In this document: positions 58,008-64,000 of the stretch, piece by piece
How the letters are laid out: each line of letters starts with the position of its first letter
How positions within the stretch are numbered: position 1 is the stretch's first letter
Assembly: GCF_900604315.1 (NCBI RefSeq)
Contig: NZ_LR026981.1
Span: 1 to 64,000 of the forward strand
DNA from: [Erwinia] mediterraneensis
Lineage (GTDB): Bacteria; Pseudomonadota; Gammaproteobacteria; Enterobacterales; Enterobacteriaceae
Direction: 5' to 3'
Length of the DNA: 64,000 nt
Notes under the pieces: model-generated
Databases searched by the model: none
Told to the model about the DNA's origin: nothing
The model's input: only the letters and a program-made list of their open reading frames with translations
Translations under genes and position numbers: made by a program

Positions 58008-59156
58008 ATGATGAACGTCAGGCCACCCTCCCTTAATCACTGGATGAACAACGGCAACGTGCTCAGGCAGGAATCTCCTGTCTCCAGAACAGCACAGCCC
58101 GATCGGGTTCGCTCCGCGCAGGAGATCGCCACGGACGCGCAGGAAGAAGTGGGTACCCTGCATGAGAGTCGTAACGAAGCGCGCAGTAAATTCCGCAGCA
58201 GAACGCTGGAAAAATCCAAAGTTAATCAGCGGCAGGCGATTCAGCAGATTGCCCAGCTCCAGAATCTGTATCAGTTGCTGAACAGCTATCAGCCGCGCCA
58301 GCAGCGTGAAAAACTGAACCAGCTGAAGCAAACACTGCAAAAATCCTCCCCGCAGAAACAATACGATGCGGAAACGTTGCTCTCCGTGAGCGATGGCGAT
58401 CCCGTTATGGCCGACACACTGCTGCAATTGCTGATTGGCGAAAAGGAAAAGGCAGGTGCGCTGCCAGAAGATCCGCTGCTACAGCAGGCAGAGACGGCCC
58501 GGGCGTCACTCAATGAAACGTACGGAGAGCAGATCGTCGCTGGCCGCAACACCGCAGAAGTTATCGCCCGGTTCACTCAGGACCCGACGATGAAAAAAAC
58601 GATGCGTCAGCTCTATTACGGCTCAGTGATCAATTATCAGTCTCCTGCTCATCTGTTTGATTCCATTATGGAAAAATTTGGCGGCGGCGCAGCGAATCAG
58701 GCGCTCCATACCCTGCAACGCGCCCTGGCTGAGGATATCGCGGCGCTGGCTCCTTCGATGTCACCGCCGGCACTGCGTCAGGTCATGCACGGCCTGAAGT
58801 TGCTCGGCAACATCAATTCCATTCTCGCCGGGAGTCAGCGTCTGATGACGGACGTTTCTCAACGTCAGCCGGTAACAACGCTCAGCAGCGACATGCTGGC
58901 ACGTAAGATGGTGCATCTGGCACAAAACGGCGTTTATGCAAACGAGCTGACCCAGCTCGCAACCCTGGCGGTAGGCAACGGAACGCAGGCACAGTCATGG
59001 TTTCTGAATGCCTTGCTGCGTCTGATGAAAGAAACCCTGCCTCCGCCTCTCTGGCGCGATGAAAAAACGCAGCATGACGGCTTCAACATGTTACGAAGCC
59101 TGACCACGCAGTACGCCTCCTGGGAAAAGAAACAAATAGCTATGCAGCATCGGTAA
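58008..59156 (+). CDS. hrpJ: HrpJ gatekeeper protein (SctW)
   Basis: A 382-residue YopN/SctW-family protein, with a long basic and coiled-coil N-terminal part and later helices (TEVIARFTQDPTMKKTMRQL-like segment, TLQRALAEDIAALAP). It controls the order of secretion, holding effectors back until the pilus and translocators are exported. The start at 58008 follows GAGG; a longer frame from 57960 lies inside the Hrp box. First gene of the hrpJ-hrcV-hrpQ-hrcN-hrpO operon. Confidence 0.9.
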   Translation: MMNVRPPSLNHWMNNGNVLRQESPVSRTAQPDRVRSAQEIATDAQEEVGTLHESRNEARSKFRSRTLEKSKVNQRQAIQQIAQLQNLYQLLNSYQPRQQREKLNQLKQTLQKSSPQKQYDAETLLSVSDGDPVMADTLLQLLIGEKEKAGALPEDPLLQQAETARASLNETYGEQIVAGRNTAEVIARFTQDPTMKKTMRQLYYGSVINYQSPAHLFDSIMEKFGGGAANQALHTLQRALAEDIAALAPSMSPPALRQVMHGLKLLGNINSILAGSQRLMTDVSQRQPVTTLSSDMLARKMVHLAQNGVYANELTQLATLAVGNGTQAQSWFLNALLRLMKETLPPPLWRDEKTQHDGFNMLRSLTTQYASWEKKQIAMQHR

Positions 59157-59171
59157 AGCGGAGAGATCATC

Positions 59172-61295
59172 GTGAGTAGCCTGATAAATAGCCTGAATCG
59201 CGTCGCAACCATGGCGGTTGAACGTGTCGAAATTGTCGGCGCGCTCTTTGCGCTGGCGCTGGTGTTTATGCTGATTATCCCGCTGCCATTGCCGCTGATC
59301 GATGCGCTGATCGCCATTAATATCAGTGCGTCATGTCTGTTAATCGTGCTGGCCATGTATCTGCCTAACCCGCTGGCGTTCTCTCCCTTTCCCGCCGTAT
59401 TGCTGCTCACTACCATGTTCCGCCTGGCGCTGTCGATTTCTACCACGCGCCAGATCCTGCTGGAGCAGGACGCAGGTCATATCGTGGCCGCCTTCGGGGA
59501 ATTTGTCGTCGGGGGCAACCTGGCGGTCGGCTTCATCATTTTTATGATCCTGACGCTGGTGAACTTTCTGGTGATCACCAAAGGCTCCGAGCGCGTAGCG
59601 GAAGTGGCCGCACGTTTTACGCTGGATGCGATGCCCGGCAAGCAGATGTCCATCGACAGTGATCTGCGTGCCGGTCTGATTGACAGCGAACAGGCGCGTC
59701 TGCGGCGCGTGGATCTCGGTAAGGAGAGTCAGCTTTTCGGTGCCATGGACGGCGCGATGAAGTTCGTTAAAGGTGACGCTATTGCGTCGCTGATTATCCT
59801 GTTTATTAACCTGATTGGCGGCATCTCGATCGGCATTTTGCAGAAGGAAATGACCGGCGGCGAGGCGCTGCACGTCTACAGTATTCTGACGGTGGGTGAC
59901 GGACTGATTGCCCAGATCCCTGCCCTGCTCATCTCACTGACCGCCGGGATGATGATCACCCGCGTGTCGTCTGGTGATGATGACCCGGGTAAAAACAACA
60001 TAGGTCGTGAGATCACCACTCAAATCGCCAGCCAGCCGAAAGCCTGGATTATGTCCGCTGTGGGCATGTTCTGTTTTGGTCTGCTGCCCGGCATGCCAAC
60101 GCTGATCTTTTTTATTCTGGGGCTTATCACCATCGCCTGCGGCAGCTGGCAAATCTGGTCTGCCCGGCGACAGCAGGAAGCCGCCCCCACAGCCGGCGTG
60201 GAAATTCCTCCCGAGGAAAACGGCCTTGAAGATATTCGTGCGTTTGACGCAACCCGTGAATATCTGTTGAGTTTTCCCGCCGGCCGACAGAACGATCCGG
60301 CAATTGTGACCTTGTTACAGGAAATTCGCAAAGTGCGTAACCGCATTGTTGATCGCTACGGCTTTACGCTGCCGCGCTTCGAGATTGAGTACAACCCGGA
60401 GCTGGCAGAGGATGAGTTTCGCTTTAACGTCTATGAAATCCCCCGGCTGGTAGCGACTATCAGCCCGAAAATGGTGGTAGACAATCACTGGGGCACGCAA
60501 CTGGCAGGCGATGAAACGGTGGCACAGGGACAGGTTCAGCGTCAGGAACAGCACTGGATATGGCTGGACGCTTCTCATCCCTTACTCCAGCAGCCGGATG
60601 TGATGGCCTGGACCAGCGATCAGCTGCTGCTGGCCCGCCTGGAACACACGCTGTTTTCCAGCAGTGCAGAATTCCTCGGCCTGAAAGAGGCGACGGTGAT
60701 CCTGCGCTGGCTCGAAAATGATCAGCCCGAACTGGCGCAGGAATTTCAGCGTCAGTTCCCTGTTACCCGTCTGACCGCAGTATTGCGCCGGCTGGTTGCT
60801 GAGCGCATACCGCTACGCTCACTGCGTAAGATCACTGAGTCGCTCATTGCTCACGGCCAGCATGAGCGTGATATCAATATTCTTATCGATCAGGTACGTA
60901 TTGATATGAAAGAGCATATTTGCCGTGAACATGTCAGCGAACAGGGTCTGATGGTATGGCTGCTCACACCGGAAGTTGAAGAAATACTGCGCGACAGCCT
61001 GCGTCAGACGCAAAGTGAAACCTTTTTCGCTCTCGATCCCGATCAGCAGACCCTGCTGCTGGAAAAACTGCGCGCCATCTGGCCACCTTTTGCCCGCAAT
61101 GCCGGTGTGATGTTAACCGCCCAGGATTTACGCAGTCCGCTGCGCCAGTTGATCGAACAGGAGTTCAATCATGTGCCGGTAATCTCCTTTGCTGAACTGC
61201 AATTCAACCTGCCCGTTAACATCATGGGATATATCGATCTTAACCCTGCGAATGACGATGAGGCTTATGCCGCCGAAGGAGCCATGCATGCATGA
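59172..61295 (+). CDS. hrcV: HrcV export-gate protein (SctV)
   Basis: A 707-residue FHIPEP/LcrD-family protein. The N-terminal half has about eight membrane helices (LVFMLIIPLPLPLIDALIAI and others) and the conserved loop FTLDAMPGKQMSIDSDLRAG. The C-terminal half is the cytoplasmic nonameric ring that receives chaperone-effector pairs. It is the most conserved T3SS protein. Its end overlaps hrpQ by 8 bases. Confidence 0.97.
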   Translation: MSSLINSLNRVATMAVERVEIVGALFALALVFMLIIPLPLPLIDALIAINISASCLLIVLAMYLPNPLAFSPFPAVLLLTTMFRLALSISTTRQILLEQDAGHIVAAFGEFVVGGNLAVGFIIFMILTLVNFLVITKGSERVAEVAARFTLDAMPGKQMSIDSDLRAGLIDSEQARLRRVDLGKESQLFGAMDGAMKFVKGDAIASLIILFINLIGGISIGILQKEMTGGEALHVYSILTVGDGLIAQIPALLISLTAGMMITRVSSGDDDPGKNNIGREITTQIASQPKAWIMSAVGMFCFGLLPGMPTLIFFILGLITIACGSWQIWSARRQQEAAPTAGVEIPPEENGLEDIRAFDATREYLLSFPAGRQNDPAIVTLLQEIRKVRNRIVDRYGFTLPRFEIEYNPELAEDEFRFNVYEIPRLVATISPKMVVDNHWGTQLAGDETVAQGQVQRQEQHWIWLDASHPLLQQPDVMAWTSDQLLLARLEHTLFSSSAEFLGLKEATVILRWLENDQPELAQEFQRQFPVTRLTAVLRRLVAERIPLRSLRKITESLIAHGQHERDINILIDQVRIDMKEHICREHVSEQGLMVWLLTPEVEEILRDSLRQTQSETFFALDPDQQTLLLEKLRAIWPPFARNAGVMLTAQDLRSPLRQLIEQEFNHVPVISFAELQFNLPVNIMGYIDLNPANDDEAYAAEGAMHA

Positions 61296-62202
61296 GTTAA
61301 GAGTGCTGACGGGTCAGCAAAAAGGCGCGGCTCTACCGTTAATTGGACAACAATGGGTCATTGGCAGCGTTGAGCTGTGCGATCTGCTACTCGATGATAA
61401 GGACATCGCGCCCTGTCATGCGGAATTACGCTTCCAGCATGACAAGTGGCAACTGTTACCCGCCGAAGGAAAAATCACCGGGCACGAGCTGGCAGAGATC
61501 GTGGAGATTACGCCCGATACCCCGTTCCGGCTGGCAGAGGTGGTGCTGATGATTCAGGCTGCGGATATGCCCTGGCCCGCCAGCTCGCCTGTGCCTCCCC
61601 TTGCTGTGGAAGCAGAGGAAAAGGATGAAACGTCTGTCGCGCCCACGCCGACTCCCTTGCCTGATGGCAAAGCGTCTCACCATCTTTTCCCCCGCTGGGC
61701 ACGTATTGCTGCCGTGTCGATGATGTTGCTGCTGATGATCACTGTGACCAGCTGGATCTTACAACCGGGTTATGCCCGCCCGGAGAGCAACAGCGAACCG
61801 GTAAAACCCCGCCTGACAGACAGCACCCTGCTCTCTGAACGCCTCAGCCATTTATTGCGGGAGCGCGATCTGCAGCGCGACGTGGCCCTGGTACGCCATC
61901 AGGATGAGGTCATCCTTGAAGGACGTCTCGATGAGCAACAGCGCCAGCAGCTTGAACGTCTGCTGAAAACGCTGCACCAGGACTACGATATCGGGGTTTC
62001 GCTGCATAATAACACGGTTGAAGATAAAGTCAGGTTGCCCTTCCGCATTGTGCAAATTACCGCAGGCCCGCGGGCCAATATTGTCACCGAAAACGGACGG
62101 CGCCTGTTTATCGGTGATGAAGAAGACGGCTTACGCCTGGTAGCCATTACCCCCAGCCAGGTGCAGTTTGCCGGACGCAGCAATGTCACGGTGAAATGGT
62201 AA
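61288..62202 (+). CDS. hrpQ: HrpQ inner-membrane ring protein (SctD)
   Basis: A 304-residue protein with an N-terminal FHA-like domain (LPLIGQQWVIGSVELCDLLL), one membrane helix near 140-160 (AAVSMMLLLMITVTSWIL) and a periplasmic ring-building domain (VALVRHQDEVILEGRLDEQQ). This is the SctD/YscD layout; it forms the outer of the two inner-membrane rings around HrcJ. The start at 61288 is the ATG overlapping the hrcV end; the longer frame lies inside hrcV. Confidence 0.87.
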   Translation: MHELRVLTGQQKGAALPLIGQQWVIGSVELCDLLLDDKDIAPCHAELRFQHDKWQLLPAEGKITGHELAEIVEITPDTPFRLAEVVLMIQAADMPWPASSPVPPLAVEAEEKDETSVAPTPTPLPDGKASHHLFPRWARIAAVSMMLLLMITVTSWILQPGYARPESNSEPVKPRLTDSTLLSERLSHLLRERDLQRDVALVRHQDEVILEGRLDEQQRQQLERLLKTLHQDYDIGVSLHNNTVEDKVRLPFRIVQITAGPRANIVTENGRRLFIGDEEDGLRLVAITPSQVQFAGRSNVTVKW

Positions 62203-63551
62203 TGACGATGTTCACTCCTGCTCAGTGGCGTACCCGACGTCTGCAAGCCTTTGAACGCTTAAATGCACTGGAAATGCGTGGCCGTATTACCGGCATCAGC
62301 GGCATCCTGCTGGAGAGTCAGTTGCCGGGAGCACGTATGGGTGATTTGTGCCGTATTTATCGCAACGCGAACAGCAGCATCCTGGCAGAGGTGGTGGGTT
62401 TTAATCCCAGCAATGTGCTGTTGTCGGCGCTGGGATCGCTGGACGGCATCGCCCAGGGGGCGCTGGTAGAACCGCTTTATGTGCCACATCGCATTCGTGT
62501 AACAGATGCGCTGCCCGGCAGTGTGCTGGATGGCTTTGGTCGCGCTATCGATGAGGAGAGCCTGAGCGCGTTGGCAGAAGCCGATCAGGGATTTAGCGGA
62601 GAAAATGTCCTGAACGAAGCCCCTCGTCCGACGGATCGTCCGCGCATCGACAGTCCGTTGCCTACCGGGATCAGAGCGATTGATGGGCTGATCACCTTGT
62701 GCCAGGGTCAGCGCGTAGGGCTGTTTGCCGGGGCCGGATGCGGAAAAACTACCTTACTGGCGGAACTGGCGCGTAATACCCCCTGTGATGTGATCGTGTT
62801 TGGCCTGATTGGCGAGCGTGGCCGTGAATTGCGGGAATTCCTTGACCATGAACTGGTGGGTGAGCTGCGGCAGCGTACGGTGATGGTATGTGCCACCTCA
62901 GACAGAACCAGTATGGAGCGTGCCCGTGCAGCCTTTACCGCCACCGCCATCGCAGAAGCATTCCGCAATAAGGGAAAGTCCGTACTGCTCATTATCGACT
63001 CCCTGACACGCTTTGCCCGTGCCCAGCGCGAAATCGGCCTGGCGCTGGGGGAGCCACCGGGGCGCGGGGGTTTGCCCCCTTCCGTCTATACGCTGCTTCC
63101 CGGCCTGCTGGAGCGAGCAGGCAAAACCAATCAGGGATCCATAACAGCGCTCTATTCTGTGCTTATCGAAGCCGACTCCATGAACGATCCTGTTGCTGAT
63201 GAAGTCCGCTCCCTGATAGACGGGCATATCGTCCTGTCACGCAAACTGGCGGAGCAGGGTCACTATCCGGCTATCGATGTTCTCGCCAGCCTGAGCCGAA
63301 CCATGAGCAACGTGACCACCGCGGAGCATCAGCAGGATGCCCGCCGTGTCCGCCAGCTGATGTCCGCATGGCAACAGGTAGAGATGTTGATCCGCCTTGG
63401 TGAATATGAGCCCGGGAACGATGCATTGACCGATGCCGCGGTCAATGTCAGAGACAAGATCAACGCGTTTTTGCGTCAGGGGAATCATGCGCCCGAACAG
63501 TTTGCATCGACACTGAAATCACTGGCAGAGGTGAGCCGTCATGCACCGTAA
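62202..63551 (+). CDS. hrcN: HrcN export ATPase (SctN)
   Basis: A 449-residue F1-like ATPase. Walker A is GAGCGKTT near residue 180, Walker B is VLLIIDSLTRFARAQREIGL, and the family ending with the DALTDAAVNVRDKINAFLRQ region is present. It unfolds and releases effectors from chaperones. The start at 62202 overlaps the hrpQ stop (TAATG); an in-frame ATG at 62196 is less likely. Its end overlaps hrpO by 11 bases. Confidence 0.96.
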   Translation: MTMFTPAQWRTRRLQAFERLNALEMRGRITGISGILLESQLPGARMGDLCRIYRNANSSILAEVVGFNPSNVLLSALGSLDGIAQGALVEPLYVPHRIRVTDALPGSVLDGFGRAIDEESLSALAEADQGFSGENVLNEAPRPTDRPRIDSPLPTGIRAIDGLITLCQGQRVGLFAGAGCGKTTLLAELARNTPCDVIVFGLIGERGRELREFLDHELVGELRQRTVMVCATSDRTSMERARAAFTATAIAEAFRNKGKSVLLIIDSLTRFARAQREIGLALGEPPGRGGLPPSVYTLLPGLLERAGKTNQGSITALYSVLIEADSMNDPVADEVRSLIDGHIVLSRKLAEQGHYPAIDVLASLSRTMSNVTTAEHQQDARRVRQLMSAWQQVEMLIRLGEYEPGNDALTDAAVNVRDKINAFLRQGNHAPEQFASTLKSLAEVSRHAP

Positions 63552-64000
63552 GTTTCGCCCGGTTGACGACAGCATGCCCGCCGCGCCGCAGCCGCTACTG
63601 GCGATCACGGCCACGTTGCTTCCGTTGCGTCAGCGCCGCCTGGGGCGTCTGGAACGCGCACAGCAACGCCTGGTGCGGACGCTTAAGCAACATCAGCAGC
63701 GTATCGAGCAGCAGCAGGTCCGGCTGACGCAGGCGCAGGATGCCCATCGCGCAAGCTATGAGGCTCTGCACAATCTGGCGCAAACCTCTGTAAAAGATCT
63801 TCGTTCCTGTCTTCATCAGGAGCGTCAGGATGCTCAGGCCATCCTGATGCAACAACAGCGACTGAACCAGTTACTGGATGAAAAAACGCAGTTACAACGA
63901 CAGCTCGATGCCGCCGCTCATCAGCTGATGCTCCAGCAGAAAGCACTGGAAAAACTGCACGAGATGAAAAAGGTGGCAGAAGGAGAAGAAAATGAAAGTG
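63541..64000 (+). CDS. hrpO: HrpO stalk protein (SctO), cut by the window end
   Basis: At least 153 residues, almost all one long coiled coil (RAQQRLVRTLKQHQQRIEQQ, then QRLNQLLDEKTQLQRQLDAA). HrpO/YscO proteins form the central stalk of the ATPase complex. The frame is still open at the window edge. An ATG at 63992 (MKV...) behind AAGGAGAAG looks like the start of the next gene, probably hrpP, so hrpO should end within a few bases. Confidence 0.87.
   Translation, partial: MHRKFRPVDDSMPAAPQPLLAITATLLPLRQRRLGRLERAQQRLVRTLKQHQQRIEQQQVRLTQAQDAHRASYEALHNLAQTSVKDLRSCLHQERQDAQAILMQQQRLNQLLDEKTQLQRQLDAAAHQLMLQQKALEKLHEMKKVAEGEENES

Overview
This looks like part of a large enterobacterial plasmid, most likely from a plant-associated member of the Erwiniaceae (Pantoea/Erwinia type). 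The reasons are an IncFII-type replication region (27.1-29.2 kb), several plasmid-type toxin-antitoxin modules, two tyrosine recombinases, and one end carrying a group-1 Hrp type III secretion system (T3SS) arranged much like those of Erwinia and Pantoea. No rRNA, tRNA or CRISPR array was seen. Genus and plasmid are inferences; no database was searched.

Layout. 0-3.2 kb: the end of a spermidine/putrescine-type ABC importer (last codons of the binding protein, then two permeases) and a flavin monooxygenase. 3.9-5.4 kb: a ParE/RelE-type toxin-antitoxin pair, an integrase fragment, and an immunity-like gene overlapping the last codons of a lost polymorphic toxin. 5.4-18.3 kb: a divergent catabolic island. 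One arm holds an RpiR regulator, an MBL-fold hydrolase, a hydroxyacid dehydrogenase, a shikimate-dehydrogenase-like protein, a KDPG aldolase and a cupin-type sugar-phosphate isomerase. The other arm holds an RbsBAC-type importer, an FGGY kinase, two SDRs and a glycerol-dehydrogenase-family enzyme. 18.5-19.9 kb: a second ParE-type pair and a broken two-partner-secretion transporter gene. The transporter fragment and the toxin/immunity fragment lie on the same strand, in cdiB-cdiA-cdiI order, on either side of the island.

20.3-31 kb is plasmid backbone: a complete recombinase, a HigBA-like pair with a frameshifted antitoxin, a universal stress protein, two VapBC modules, decayed cargo (reductase, SDR and Tn3 transposase fragments), an orphan HTH antitoxin, a probable type I toxin-antitoxin locus (23-residue hydrophobic peptide with a divergent antisense RNA), an origin with a perfect DnaA box, and two translationally coupled RepA-family proteins under a CopA-like antisense RNA. 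31-38 kb: an SldBA-like PQQ dehydrogenase, a nucleotidyltransferase fragment, a chemoreceptor ending in NWETF, a hexapeptide acyltransferase and a phosphodiesterase interrupted by one amber codon.

37.9-64 kb: a probable effector/chaperone pair behind a Hrp box, a LacI-controlled beta-glucoside PTS operon with an outer-membrane porin, an unknown coiled-coil protein, then the hrp/hrc cluster. On the minus strand from hrpS run hrpA, hrpB, hrcJ, hrpD, hrpE, hrpF, hrcC, hrpT and a harpin. On the plus strand run hrpJ, hrcV, hrpQ, hrcN and hrpO, which leaves the window. hrpL lies between, with a sigma-54 promoter suited to HrpS. Three good Hrp boxes share the pattern GGAAC(T/C)-N15-NNAC(T/C)CA. The usual hrpX/hrpY genes are not between hrpS and hrpL, and hrpG and hrpV are not at their usual places. 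The hrpX/hrpY position instead holds AT-rich DNA and a small ORF whose ribosome binding site is inside a perfect 13-bp hairpin.
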